From Methylobacterium pseudosasicola (GTDB taxonomy: Bacteria > Pseudomonadota > Alphaproteobacteria > Rhizobiales > Beijerinckiaceae), in the NCBI RefSeq assembly GCF_900114535.1, contig NZ_FOTK01000029.1:17988-81987 (forward strand): DNA of 64,000 nucleotides, read 5' to 3'. The notes under the pieces are model-generated. The model saw nothing but the letters and a program-made list of their open reading frames with translations. It was not told where the DNA came from and ran no database searches. Made by a program: the position numbers and the translations under genes. Numbering within the stretch: the first letter of the stretch is position 1; the number at the start of each line of letters is the position of its first letter. Below, one piece after another: positions 7,100 to 16,171 of the stretch.

Positions 7100-9152
7100 G
7101 GAAGAAATCGTAGACGGCGCGGGCGGTCGCGGCGTTCACCCCGGGGGTTTTGGCCAGATCCTCGAAGGCGGCCCGCTCGATCGCCTTCACGGTCCCGAAA
7201 TGGTGCAGCAGCGCGCGCTTGCGGCTGGGGCCGATGCCGGCGATCTCGTCCAGGGGATTCTTGATCATCTCACGCTTGCGCTTGGCCCTGTGGCTGCCGA
7301 TGGCGAAGCGGTGGGCCTCGTCGCGCAGCCGCTGCACGAAGTAGAGGGTCGGGTCGCGCGGTGGAAGCTTGAACGGCGGCCGGCCCGGCACGAAAAACGT
7401 CTCGCGCCCGGCGTCCCGGTCGCGACCCTTGGCGATGCCAACCAGCGGGACGTCGGTCACGCCGATCTCGTCGAGCGCCGTGCGGGCGGCATCGAGCTGG
7501 CCCTTGCCGCCGTCGATCAGCACCAGATCCGGCCAGGCGGGAAACGCCTCGCTATCCTCGGCGGGCGCCGGGACCGGTTGCGCCTCCACGCCTTCGGCGG
7601 CCGCGACGGCGGCCTCGCGCTCGGTGCGCGGCGCTTCCTTGACGAGGCGCTTGAAGCGGCGCTGCAGGACTTCGCGCATCATGCCGTAATCGTCCCCCGG
7701 GGTGAGTTCCTCCGATTTGATGTTGAACGTGCGGTAATGCGTCTTCATGAACCCGGTCGGGCCCGCGACGATCATCCCGCCCACCGCGTTCGTGCCCATG
7801 ATGTGCGAGTTGTCGTAGACCTCGATCCGCCGCGGCGTCCGGTCCATGCCGAAGGCCTGGCCCAGGGCCGTCAGCAGCTTGCCCTGCGAGGCGGTGTCGG
7901 CGAGCCGCCGGGCCAGCGCTTCCTTGGCGTTGCGCTGGGCATACTCGACGAGATTCTTCCGCTCGCTGCGGCTCGGTTTGTGGATCTCGACCCGGTAATC
8001 GACCCGGCTCGACAGGGCGGCGGCGACCAGCTCGGCATCCTCGATCGGGTGGCTGGTCAGCACCGTGCGGGGCGCGGGCTTGTCGTCGTAGAACTGGCTG
8101 ATGAACGAGCCGAGCACTTCCTCCGGGGTCATCGACCGGTCGGCCTTCGGAAAGTAGGCGCGGTTGCCCCAGTTCTGGAAGTTCCGGAAGAAGAACACCT
8201 CGATGCAGAACTGCCCGGCCTGCTCGTCGAGGGCGAACACGTCGGCCTCCTCGACGCCCTGCGTGTTGACGCCCTGAACGCCCTGGATCGCCGAGAGCGC
8301 CGCGATCCGGTCCCGGTAGCGGGCGGCGCGCTCGAACTCCATCGCCTCGGACGCCTCCTGCATCTCGGCGCGCATCCGGTCCTTCACTGCGTTGGACTTG
8401 CCCGCGAGGAACGCGCGCGCCGCATCCGCCATCGCGGCGTAATCGTCGGTCCCGATCTCGCCCGTGCAGGGGCCGGAGCAGCGCTTGATCTGGAACAGCA
8501 GGCAGGGCCGGCTGCGGTTCTCGTAATAGCTGTCGGTGCAGGTGCGCAGCAGGAAGGCGCGCTGGAGGGCGTTCACCGTGCGGTTGACCGCCCAGACGCT
8601 GGCGAAGGGGCCGTAGTAATTGCCCTTCCGGCGCCGCGCGCCCCGGTGCTTCACGATCTGCGGCGCCGGGCCGTCGGCGGTGACCAGGATGTAGGGGAAG
8701 GACTTGTCGTCCCGCATCAGCACGTTGAAGCGGGGCTTCAACTGCTTGATCAGGTTGGCTTCGAGGAGCAGCGCCTCGGTCTCGGTGGCGGTGGTGACGA
8801 ACTCCATCGCCGCCGTCTGGGAGATCATCCGGGCGATGCGGTTCGAATGCGCCTGGCCCCGTGCGTAGGAGCCGACGCGCGCTTTCAGGTTCTTGGCTTT
8901 GCCAACATAGAGGACGTCGCCGCGATGATCGAACATCCGGTAGACGCCGGGGGAGTTCGGCAGCGTCGACCAGAAGCGCCGGATCACCTCGGTGCCGGCC
9001 AGGACCGCCCCCGGCTCGAAGTCGAAATCGATCTCGGGCGAATCCTCGCCGGAAAGCCCGGCCTCGGGCTCGTCGGCGCTCTCGTCCCGCTCGGCGTCGC
9101 GGCCGTCGTCGAAGGTGTCGGGGGGCAGGTCTGAGAGGGCTCTGCGGTTCAT
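7086..9152 (-). CDS. uvrC: Excinuclease ABC subunit C
   Basis: A 688-residue UvrC, the dual-incision nuclease of nucleotide excision repair. An acidic 60-residue N-terminal extension precedes the GIY-YIG domain (NSPGVYRMFDHRGDVLYVGKAKNLKARV, about 66-93). The UVR helix (MEFERAARYRDRIAAL), the RNase H-like C-terminal nuclease region (IEVYDNSHIMGTNAVGGMIV; LVLIDGGKGQLDAA) and tandem HhH motifs (IAGIGPSRKRALLHHFG; TPGVNAATARAVYDFF) follow in the normal order. It heads the uvrC-pgsA-moaD group. It converges on nothing; cheZ lies 80 bp upstream on the same strand. Confidence 0.97.
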   Translation of the reverse strand: MNRRALSDLPPDTFDDGRDAERDESADEPEAGLSGEDSPEIDFDFEPGAVLAGTEVIRRFWSTLPNSPGVYRMFDHRGDVLYVGKAKNLKARVGSYARGQAHSNRIARMISQTAAMEFVTTATETEALLLEANLIKQLKPRFNVLMRDDKSFPYILVTADGPAPQIVKHRGARRRKGNYYGPFASVWAVNRTVNALQRAFLLRTCTDSYYENRSRPCLLFQIKRCSGPCTGEIGTDDYAAMADAARAFLAGKSNAVKDRMRAEMQEASEAMEFERAARYRDRIAALSAIQGVQGVNTQGVEEADVFALDEQAGQFCIEVFFFRNFQNWGNRAYFPKADRSMTPEEVLGSFISQFYDDKPAPRTVLTSHPIEDAELVAAALSSRVDYRVEIHKPSRSERKNLVEYAQRNAKEALARRLADTASQGKLLTALGQAFGMDRTPRRIEVYDNSHIMGTNAVGGMIVAGPTGFMKTHYRTFNIKSEELTPGDDYGMMREVLQRRFKRLVKEAPRTEREAAVAAAEGVEAQPVPAPAEDSEAFPAWPDLVLIDGGKGQLDAARTALDEIGVTDVPLVGIAKGRDRDAGRETFFVPGRPPFKLPPRDPTLYFVQRLRDEAHRFAIGSHRAKRKREMIKNPLDEIAGIGPSRKRALLHHFGTVKAIERAAFEDLAKTPGVNAATARAVYDFFHAGA

Positions 9153-9232
9153 ACCGCAGATCTAAGCGTTCCTGGCCCCGAGGGGGACCGGGTCGGCCGA
9201 CAAAATTGCCGCGCCGACCCCGCCGGGCCGAA

Positions 9233-9949
9233 TCAGTCGAACAGCGAGTCGATGTCGTTCTGGTCGACGTGCCCCGGATCGTCGTCGAGCTTCGGCCCGT
9301 TGAGCAGGCTGCTCTCGTCGTCAAGCGCGGTCGGGACCGGCATGACGGTGATGAGATCGCGGAAGCTGTCCAGCTGCGTCCAGGCCGTGATCAGCCGATC
9401 GAGGTGCTCCTCGATGAACTTCATCACCCCGACGATCTTGTTGATCCGCTGGCCGGTCAGATCCTGGAAGTTGCAGGCCTCGTAGGCCGAGATCACCCGC
9501 TCCTGGATGATGTCGACATGCTGCTTCATGCCCGGCGGCAGATTCGCCGTGTACAGCATGCCGGCATTCGTCTCGATCTCCTCGACCGCGTTGAGCAGCT
9601 GCGTCGTGGCGCGCTCGGTCGATTCGACCACGGCGTCGAGCTCGTCCGCCGCCCGGCGCATGCCCTTGCCGCTGTTCTCCGAGCGGTGGAGCGTCGCCAG
9701 TTCCGACTTGGTCCGGGTGATCGCCTCCTTCATCAGGTCGAGTTCGGAGCGCATCGCCAGGGCGTCGTGCAGCTCCCGCCGGCAGGTCTCGATCGTCTCG
9801 TCCGCGCTCATCTGGGTGATGCGGCGCAGGTCCAGGATCGCGTTCAGGATTTGATCCAGCCGCTCATTTGAGACCTCCGGACTCGGGGCAGTGGGCAAAA
9901 CCGCGGGAAGCCCGAGGCTGTCTTCAATGCGATAGCGCTTCTGGGTCAT
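9233..9949 (-). CDS. cheZ: Protein phosphatase CheZ (chemotaxis)
   Basis: A 238-residue helical protein with the CheZ active-site signature ACNFQDLTGQRINKIVGVM near residue 150; the Asp and Gln of DLTGQ drive dephosphorylation of CheY-P. The acidic C-terminal tail GHVDQNDIDSLFD looks like the CheY-tethering peptide of CheZ. The long central helices contain many conserved acidic and amide residues. It is monocistronic and divergent from the L,D-transpeptidase gene, with no other che gene in the window; the flagellar regulators at the left edge are 8.6 kb away. Confidence 0.88.
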   Translation of the reverse strand: MTQKRYRIEDSLGLPAVLPTAPSPEVSNERLDQILNAILDLRRITQMSADETIETCRRELHDALAMRSELDLMKEAITRTKSELATLHRSENSGKGMRRAADELDAVVESTERATTQLLNAVEEIETNAGMLYTANLPPGMKQHVDIIQERVISAYEACNFQDLTGQRINKIVGVMKFIEEHLDRLITAWTQLDSFRDLITVMPVPTALDDESSLLNGPKLDDDPGHVDQNDIDSLFD

Positions 9950-10236
9950 CGTCGGGGCGTGAGCCTTCAGGATCTGTGATACGAACTCTCTACCACAATC
10001 GGTTAGCGGACTGTGACTGCCAAGCTCCCTGGCCGTCGATTTCTACGCGGGCCGGACGTTTGACCTATCGGTGGTTGTGGCACGCGGTGATTTACTAGCG
10101 ATTCACGCTAATCACGCGCGGTCGGGGAGAGCGACGGACACCCGGCGTGATTCACCATGTTGATTCATCGGAATGGCCGCTCGCCGACGGATCGTTCGCG
10201 AATCGGGGCCTGTGCCCCCCGCGGGAGCGTCCGACG
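9950..10236. promoter_or_regulatory. Divergent cheZ / L,D-transpeptidase promoter region with repeated GTGATTCAC-like motif
   Basis: This 287-bp region holds four copies of a short motif: GTGATTTAC (10087-10095), GCGATTCAC (10098-10106), GTGATTA on the minus strand (10109-10115) and GTGATTCAC (10147-10155). The first three are packed within 30 bp. Repeated sites in a divergent region suggest binding by a regulator, but I cannot name it. No coding capacity is supported here. Confidence 0.4.
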
Positions 10237-10989
10237 ATGCGTGGTTCGGTCCGTCTTGGTCTCTGTGCAATCGTGGTCTCGGGGCCGTTGTGCGTCCCCG
10301 CGGTCGCGCAGCAGGCGCGTTATGCCGAAAGCGGCGGCTATGGCGGCGGCCTGATCGAGTATCTGATGACCGGGCAAGCCGGGGGAAGGGGCCGCGGCTG
10401 GCCGCAGCGCGCAACGGCTCCGCAGCGGGTCGCGGCGTATTCCGGCGAGCTGCTGCCCGCCGAGCCGGAGCCGCTCCAGGCCGTTCCGCCACAACAGGCC
10501 TACGGCGTGCCGCAGGCGGATCCGGCCCGCATCGCCCGGGAGGTCGGTCCGGAATACCGCCGCCAAGAGGTGGCGTTCGCCGGGCCGCAACGCCCCGGGA
10601 CCATCGTGATCGATACCGCGGCCAAGCACCTCTATCTCGTGCAGCCCGGGCAGCGGGCGTTGCGCTACGGCATCGGGGTCGGCCGTCCGGGCTTCGCCTG
10701 GAGCGGCCTCAAGACCGTCAGCCGCAAGGCCGAATGGCCGGACTGGATCCCGCCCGCCGAGATGCTCGCCCGCCGGCCCGATCTGCCACGACACATGGCG
10801 GGCGGCCCGGACAACCCGCTGGGCGCCCGCGCCCTCTATCTCGGCTCATCGCTCTACCGCATCCACGGCACCAACGAGCCGGGGACGATCGGCCAATCGG
10901 TCTCCTCGGGCTGCATCCGGATGATGAACGAGGATGTGGTGGACCTCTACGACCGCGTCCCGGTGGGAACCCGCGTCGAGGTTCTTTGA
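10237..10989 (+). CDS. L,D-transpeptidase (YkuD domain), periplasmic
   Basis: A 250-residue secreted enzyme: signal peptide MRGSVRLGLCAIVVSGPLCVPAVA, a proline/glutamine-rich linker, then a YkuD domain beginning about residue 120 (PGTIVIDTAAKHLYLVQ). The catalytic motif HGTNEPGTIGQSVSSGCIRM has His210 and Cys226. Enzymes of this type make 3-3 peptidoglycan cross-links or attach proteins to peptidoglycan. ATG 10237 is preferred to the 10147 frame because it starts the signal peptide and has GGGAG nine bases upstream. Substrate specificity within the family is unknown. Confidence 0.9.
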   Translation: MRGSVRLGLCAIVVSGPLCVPAVAQQARYAESGGYGGGLIEYLMTGQAGGRGRGWPQRATAPQRVAAYSGELLPAEPEPLQAVPPQQAYGVPQADPARIAREVGPEYRRQEVAFAGPQRPGTIVIDTAAKHLYLVQPGQRALRYGIGVGRPGFAWSGLKTVSRKAEWPDWIPPAEMLARRPDLPRHMAGGPDNPLGARALYLGSSLYRIHGTNEPGTIGQSVSSGCIRMMNEDVVDLYDRVPVGTRVEVL

Positions 10990-11366
10990 GAGCCGATCGG
11001 ATCGGCGTTTCCATCCTCGACCTCCGCCCTGCGCGGCGCGAACCGCGACGGGCTTCTGCCTCAACGCCCTCTGCCGCCGCCATATCGGTCCGAAGGCCAT
11101 CGAACGTCTTCGGCCCTTTTGCGGCTGTTCGCAGACGAGCGGCGCGTGGTGCTCCTCGCTGTCAGGCCGTCTTTGCCTAAGATGATGCGTCACGGCCGAC
11201 CCAAATCTGTAGGCTTGTTGCCAAGAATCGGCCGACGTCTTTGCCTTGATCGATGACCTGTACGCGGGCTAAATGAATGATCAGAGGCATAATATTGAAT
11301 TAGTTTGATTATAAACTGGAGCTGCCGACATATCTCCGGACCTGAGCGCCCCCGCATTGCGGCTGG
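10990..11366. other. Intergenic region upstream of the siderophore operon
   Basis: This 377-bp stretch has no convincing gene. The first 200 bp are GC-rich; the stretch 11265-11320 is unusually AT-rich for this genome and probably carries the operon promoter. I looked for Irr (TTTAGAA-N3-TTCTAAA) and RirA-type iron boxes and found no clean match, only loose TTGA/TCAA-like pieces. No terminator with a T-run is visible after the L,D-transpeptidase. Confidence 0.45.
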
Positions 11367-12653
11367 GTGTCCAGCGCCGCCACGGTGCAAACGATGCCGC
11401 AGGCGCTGAGCCGGTCAGCTGTCGGCGATATCGGCGTGCGCGTCGGCAGATCCCTGTCCGGCTTCCGGCCGCTGGCGCCGTTCTTCTGCCTGTACATGAC
11501 CTTCGGCGCCACGCTCGGCTTCCTGTCCGGGGGCGCGCCGCTGATCCTGCGGGTCCGGGGCCTGGAACTGGCCGAGGTCGGGCTGCTGCAGCTCATCAAC
11601 CTGCCGGTGGGGCTGACCTTCCTGTGGGCCGCGGCCCTCGACCGGATCCGCATGCCGTTCCTCGATCACCGGGTCGGGTGGATCGTGGTGGCGCAGGGCA
11701 TGACGGTGCTCCTGCTCGGCACCCTGAGCTTCGGCGAGCACTGGCCGTTGCCGGCGCTGCTCCTGTTGGCAATCGCAGCCTGTGCCTGCGTCGCCACCAT
11801 GGATATTGCGCTGGAGGCGCTGGTCGTCGAGACCGTGCCGGCCGAGCGGCGCGCCTTCGTCGCCTCGGCCAAGCTCTGTGGCGCGTCCCTCGGCGGCATC
11901 CTGGGCGTCGGCGTGCTCGTCGGGTCCTACGATCTTCTGGGATGGCGCGTGGCGGTCCTGGCCTGCGCGGCGCTCGACGCCCTGTGTCTTCTGCCGATCC
12001 TCTTCTACCCGGAGGCGCGTCTCCATGGAGTCGGCGGTGCACCGGACCGCTGGTCGGGCTCGTTCGCACGCCTGCGCGCCCTCGCGACACGCATTCTGGT
12101 GCTCGGCGCTTATTTCGCCGCCGCCTACCTCCTGTCGGGACCCAACACCCTGGCGCTGCTCGACCTCGGCGTGTCGCTGGCGCAAGTCGGCTTCCTGACC
12201 GGAACCGTCCTGCCGGCGGTCAACTTGGTCATGGCGCTTGTCGCGGGCGGCCTCGCGGCACGCTTCGGCACGGTGCGGCTGATCGCCCTGGGGGCGTTCG
12301 GCGTCCTCGTCTCCGGCGGCCTGATGGCGGCAGCCTGCGTCGCAGAGTCCGTCGAGCTTGCGGTCGCCGCGACCATCCTGAACTTCCTCTGCGGCGGGAT
12401 CCTGGGCGTGCCCGTATTCAACATGATCTACCGCTGGGCGCAGGGGCCGCGGCCGGCCACGGATTACGCCCTGCTGTTCGGTGCGGCCTTCTTCGCGGCG
12501 ATGCCCCTGCGGGTCGCCGCCCCCGCCCTGGCGGGGTGGGTCGGATGGCCGGGCTATTTCGGGGCGACGCTGCCGCTCTACGCGGCCGCGGTGGCGTGGC
12601 TCGTGATCGCGGTGGATCGGACCCTGCGAGCCGATAAGGGGAAACCCCGATGA
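11367..12653 (+). CDS. MFS transporter, RhtX/FptX-like (siderophore transport)
   Basis: A 428-residue, about 12-segment membrane protein resembling the AmpG-like RhtX/FptX group that moves siderophores across the inner membrane. Early features are FLCLYMTFGATLGFLSGGAPLILRVRGL and the loop AALDRIRMPFLDHRVGW, matching the ALWAP/DR-type loop of that group. The assignment to siderophores rests mainly on the next gene, fhuF, which starts inside its stop codon. The frame opens with GTG 11367; ATG 11394 is an alternative, and neither has a strong ribosome site. Peptidoglycan fragment transport is the other possibility. Confidence 0.75.
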   Translation: MSSAATVQTMPQALSRSAVGDIGVRVGRSLSGFRPLAPFFCLYMTFGATLGFLSGGAPLILRVRGLELAEVGLLQLINLPVGLTFLWAAALDRIRMPFLDHRVGWIVVAQGMTVLLLGTLSFGEHWPLPALLLLAIAACACVATMDIALEALVVETVPAERRAFVASAKLCGASLGGILGVGVLVGSYDLLGWRVAVLACAALDALCLLPILFYPEARLHGVGGAPDRWSGSFARLRALATRILVLGAYFAAAYLLSGPNTLALLDLGVSLAQVGFLTGTVLPAVNLVMALVAGGLAARFGTVRLIALGAFGVLVSGGLMAAACVAESVELAVAATILNFLCGGILGVPVFNMIYRWAQGPRPATDYALLFGAAFFAAMPLRVAAPALAGWVGWPGYFGATLPLYAAAVAWLVIAVDRTLRADKGKPR

Positions 12654-13354
12654 TCGCCGAAATCGCCGCGCGCGTTCCCGATTCTCTAGCCGCCTACCGG
12701 GACGGCGTCGCTGTCGGCCCCGGCGATGCCTCGGCCCTGCCCGTGGCGGCGCTGCGCGACCCGGTGGTGTTCGACACCACGCTGTCGGCCTTCGGGGCCG
12801 GGTATGGGCCGGTCGACCGGCGCGTGCTCGTCTCGTACTGGAGTCAGTTCTATCTGGCTGCCCTCGCCACGCCGGCCCTGACCGCTCTGGTTTGCCTCGG
12901 CCGCCCCCTGCCGCTCGCCTTCGACACGACGCGCCTCGAACTCGATGCCGCCGGACGCCCCGCCCGCCTGCTGGTGCCGGCGGAGACCCCGGATTGCCGG
13001 TCCGGTTGCGCGCTCGGCCTCGCCGGGCTGGTCGAGGATCATCTGCGCCCCTTCGTCGAGATGTGCCACGCCCGGTGCGGGATCGCCCCCCGGGTCCTGT
13101 GGGGCAACGCCGCGGTGATCCTCGAGTACGTCGCCGGGGAGTTGGGTTGCGGAGACGAGCCCACCTGCGCGGTCGCCGCGACGCGGCTCGGATGGCGCGG
13201 TGCGCTCGCCTGCGGTAGGAACCCCCTCGCGCAGGCGCTGTGCGCCGAGGCGTCGGGCTGCCGGCGGCGACGCGTCTGCTGCCTGCGTCATCGCCTCCCC
13301 GGCGTTCCCTCCTGCGGGACGCTCTGCCCCCTCGAATGCGCCAGCGCGCGCTGA
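12650..13354 (+). CDS. fhuF: FhuF-like siderophore-iron reductase
   Basis: A 234-residue cytosolic [2Fe-2S] protein. The C-terminal cluster motif reads CC-x10-C-x3-C (RVCCLRHRLPGVPSCGTLCPLE); E. coli FhuF has CC-x10-C-x2-C, so the last spacing differs by one residue. FhuF-type proteins release iron from ferric siderophores by reduction to Fe(II). A second cysteine group (PDCRSGCALG and MCHARCG) lies in the middle. ATG 12650 overlaps the transporter stop (ATGA) and the ABC exporter follows after 9 bp, so the three genes form one operon. Confidence 0.82.
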   Translation: MIAEIAARVPDSLAAYRDGVAVGPGDASALPVAALRDPVVFDTTLSAFGAGYGPVDRRVLVSYWSQFYLAALATPALTALVCLGRPLPLAFDTTRLELDAAGRPARLLVPAETPDCRSGCALGLAGLVEDHLRPFVEMCHARCGIAPRVLWGNAAVILEYVAGELGCGDEPTCAVAATRLGWRGALACGRNPLAQALCAEASGCRRRRVCCLRHRLPGVPSCGTLCPLECASAR

Positions 13355-13363
13355 TCCGCCCCC

Positions 13364-15115
13364 ATGCTGAAGGCCTTCCTCGCTTATTACCGGCCGCACC
13401 GGGCGCTATTCCTGATGGATTTCGGCTGCGCCGTGCTGTCCGGCCTGCTGGAGCTCGGCTTCCCGATCGCGGTGAAGACCTTCGTCGACCAGCTGCTGCC
13501 GCAGCAGGATTGGAGCCTGATCGTGCTGGCGGCCTGCGGCCTCGCCCTGGTCTACGTGGCCAATGCCGGCCTGATGGTGGTGGTGACCTATTGGGGCCAC
13601 GTGCTCGGCATCAACATCGAGACCACAATGCGGGCCCGGGCGTTCGACCACCTGCAGAAACTGTCGTTCCGGTTCTACGACGGGCAGAAGACCGGTCACC
13701 TCGTCGCCCGGGTGACCAAGGATCTGGAGGAGATCGGCGAGGTCGCCCATCATGGCCCCGAGGACCTGTTCATCGCCGTGATGACGCTGATCGGCGCCTT
13801 CGCCCTGATGGTCTGGGTCCACCCGACCCTGGCGCTGATCACCGGCGCGATCCTGCCGGTCATCGCCTTCGTGAGCCTGCGCTACGGCGGGCGCCTGACC
13901 CGCAATTGGCAGACGCAGTATGGCCGGGTCGGCGCCTTCAATGCCCGCATCGAGGAGAATGTCGGCGGGATGCGGGTCGTGCAGGCTTTCGCCAACGAGC
14001 AGCACGAACGCGCCCTGTTCGCCCGGGACAACGCCCGCTACCGAGACACCAAGCTCGAAGCCTACCGGCTGATGGCGGCCAGCTTGTCGATCAACTATCT
14101 CGGCTTGCGGCTCGTCCAGATCGCGGTGCTGCTCGGCGGCGCGGCCTTCGTGGTGCGCGGCGACCTGACGGCCGGCGGCTTCGTCGGTTTCCTCCTGCTG
14201 GTCGGGGTTTTCTACCGCCCGCTGGAGAAGATCAGCGCGGTGATCGAGACCTATCCCAAGGGCGTCGCGGGCTTCCGCCGCTACCAGGAACTCCTCGCCA
14301 ACGAGCCCGATATCGTCGACCGTCCGGATGCGGTCGAGGTGCAGGCCCTGCGCGGGGACATCCGCTTCGAGAACGTCAGCTTCGGCTACGAGAGCGGCCG
14401 CCCGATCTTCACCGGCCTCGACCTGACGATCGCGGCCGGGGAGACGGTCGCGTTCGTCGGCCCCTCGGGCGTCGGCAAGACCACCCTCTGCGCGCTGCTG
14501 CCGCGCTTCTACGAGGTCGCGGCCGGCCGGGTGACGGTCGATGGCATCGACGTGCGCGCCCTGACCCTGGCGTCCCTGCGGCGGCAGATCGGCATCGTGC
14601 AGCAGGACGTGTTCCTGTTCGCCGGCACGATCCGCGAGAACATCGCCTATGGCCGCCTCGATGCGACCGAGGCCGAGATCGACCAGGCTGCCCGCCGCGC
14701 CCGGCTCGGCGCGCTCATCGACAGCCTGCCCGCCGGGCTCGACACGGTGGTGGGCGAGCGCGGCGTGCGGTTGTCGGGGGGGCAGAAGCAGCGCATCGCC
14801 ATCGCCCGGGTGTTCCTCAAGAACCCGCCGATCCTGATCCTCGACGAGGCGACCTCCGCCCTCGACACGCAGACCGAGCGCGAGATCCAGCAGGCGCTGG
14901 CAGATCTGGCGCAGGGGCGTACGACCCTGGTCATCGCCCATCGGCTGGCGACCATCCGCGACGCCGACCGCATCGTCGTCCTGGGCGAGGACGGCATCGT
15001 CGAGCAGGGGCGGCACGCGGCGCTGCTCGACGCCGGCGGCATCTATCGCCGCCTCCACGCGGCGCAATTCGGCTCGGCGGGTGAGGATGGCGTGTCCGCG
15101 ACCGCGGCGGAGTGA
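13364..15115 (+). CDS. ABC transporter, fused permease/ATPase (exporter type)
   Basis: A 583-residue half-transporter. The N-terminal domain has six membrane segments; the ATPase carries Walker A GPSGVGKTT (about residue 366), signature LSGGQKQR, Walker B ILILDEATSALD and H-loop IAHRL. The organisation is MsbA/lipid- or siderophore-exporter-like. Being the third gene of an operon with a siderophore-type importer and FhuF, it may export a siderophore, or import it like the mycobacterial IrtAB half-transporters. No siderophore synthesis gene or TonB-dependent receptor is in the window, so the substrate is inference. Confidence 0.85.
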   Translation: MLKAFLAYYRPHRALFLMDFGCAVLSGLLELGFPIAVKTFVDQLLPQQDWSLIVLAACGLALVYVANAGLMVVVTYWGHVLGINIETTMRARAFDHLQKLSFRFYDGQKTGHLVARVTKDLEEIGEVAHHGPEDLFIAVMTLIGAFALMVWVHPTLALITGAILPVIAFVSLRYGGRLTRNWQTQYGRVGAFNARIEENVGGMRVVQAFANEQHERALFARDNARYRDTKLEAYRLMAASLSINYLGLRLVQIAVLLGGAAFVVRGDLTAGGFVGFLLLVGVFYRPLEKISAVIETYPKGVAGFRRYQELLANEPDIVDRPDAVEVQALRGDIRFENVSFGYESGRPIFTGLDLTIAAGETVAFVGPSGVGKTTLCALLPRFYEVAAGRVTVDGIDVRALTLASLRRQIGIVQQDVFLFAGTIRENIAYGRLDATEAEIDQAARRARLGALIDSLPAGLDTVVGERGVRLSGGQKQRIAIARVFLKNPPILILDEATSALDTQTEREIQQALADLAQGRTTLVIAHRLATIRDADRIVVLGEDGIVEQGRHAALLDAGGIYRRLHAAQFGSAGEDGVSATAAE

Positions 15116-15130
15116 GGCTCGGCCTCATCC

Positions 15131-15218
15131 GTCATTGCGAGCGCAGCGAAGCAACCTAGGGATCCGCGACGTTCTGGTAGCACGCGGCACTGGGTTGCTT
15201 TGCTGCGCTCGCAATGAC
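15131..15218. repeat. Palindromic repeat, 26-bp inverted arms
   Basis: Arms at 15131-15156 and 15193-15218 pair over 26 bp with a single mismatch, around a 36-base centre. The arm begins GTCATTGCGAGCGCAGCGAA, a sequence I recognise as a dispersed element in many alphaproteobacterial genomes. It lies between the convergent ABC exporter and nnrD genes and could act as a transcription terminator for both, although it has no T-run. Confidence 0.8.
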
Positions 15219-15249
15219 CGCACAGGATGATTGCCGTATCCGGCGATCG

Positions 15250-16134
15250 CTACATCAGAACTTCCGCCAGAATGAACGGCACCTCGCCTGGGATCTCGCG
15301 GGCCAGGAAGCCGATGCCGCCGTAGCGGCGCGCGAGGCGGCGGCCGGCTTCTCCGTGGGTGTAGACGCTCCACAGGGCCGCCGCTTCCGGCTCGGCGCCG
15401 CGGGCCAGCAAGCCGACGACGAGGCCCGCGAGCGTGTCGCCGGAGCCCGAAGTGGCCAATCCGACATGGCCGACCTCGTAGCACCAGGCGCGGCCATCCG
15501 GGGAGACGATATGGGTCGACCCGCCCTTCATCACCGTGACCGTGCCGAAACGCTCGGTCGCGCGCCGCGCCGCCGCGAGGGGATCCGCCTCGATCGCCTC
15601 GCGCTCCTCGCCCAAGAGCTGCGCCATTTCGCCGGCATGGGGGGTGATGATCGCCGGCTTGGACAGGCCGCGCGTCAGGTCCGGATCGGCGCGCAACGCC
15701 GCAAGGGCGCCGGCATCGAGGACGAGGCCGGCCTTGCCGGCCCCCCGGACCAGGGCGCCGGTCACGCCCTCGGCATCGGCATCCTCGGACATGCCGGGGC
15801 CGACCAGCACCGCATCGACGCGCTCGGCCCGTTTCGCGAGGTCGTCGGCGCAGGTGCGGGCGATGCCGCCATCCTCCGTCTGCGACAGGCCGACGACCAG
15901 GGCCTCCGGCACGGCGATCCCGATCGGGATCGCTAGGTCCCGGCAGATCGCGAGCTGCAGCTTGCCGGCACCGGCCCGGAGCGCGGCATGCGCCGCCAGC
16001 AGGACGGCGCCCGGCAGGCTCGTACATCCGGCGACGATGAGGATGCGGCCGCGACCATCCTTGCTGTCGCCGTCCGGCTCGGGCGGAGCCATGCTCCGCA
16101 GGACATGTTCGGTAATCGGCGTGACGGTGCTCAT
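15250..16134 (-). CDS. nnrD: ADP-dependent NAD(P)H-hydrate dehydratase
   Basis: A 294-residue ribokinase-fold enzyme (YjeF C-terminal/CARKD family) that repairs the hydrated, damaged forms of NADH and NADPH. The motifs are GRILIVAGCTSLPGAVLLAA near the start, VLVGPGMS, PAIITPHAGEMAQLLG and the nucleotide site GHVGLATSGSGDTLAG. The epimerase half (NnrE) that is fused in E. coli is absent, so this is a stand-alone dehydratase. ATG 16134 has GGGGAG six bases upstream; the much longer frame is discarded. A histidine phosphatase gene lies 37 bp upstream on the same strand. Confidence 0.88.
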   Translation of the reverse strand: MSTVTPITEHVLRSMAPPEPDGDSKDGRGRILIVAGCTSLPGAVLLAAHAALRAGAGKLQLAICRDLAIPIGIAVPEALVVGLSQTEDGGIARTCADDLAKRAERVDAVLVGPGMSEDADAEGVTGALVRGAGKAGLVLDAGALAALRADPDLTRGLSKPAIITPHAGEMAQLLGEEREAIEADPLAAARRATERFGTVTVMKGGSTHIVSPDGRAWCYEVGHVGLATSGSGDTLAGLVVGLLARGAEPEAAALWSVYTHGEAGRRLARRYGGIGFLAREIPGEVPFILAEVLM

Positions 16135-16171
16135 GGACTCCCCGTTCGCCACACGCCGCCTGGGCGCCGGA

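Noticed and set aside
7020..9134. A 704-codon open frame on the plus strand across uvrC.
   Set aside because: It is the antisense shadow of uvrC: composition is Arg/Gly/Ala-rich without domains, while the minus strand gives a complete UvrC. High GC leaves antisense frames open.
13240..15084. A 614-codon frame on the same strand as the ABC exporter.
   Set aside because: It is an out-of-frame shadow; the 13364 frame contains all the ABC motifs.
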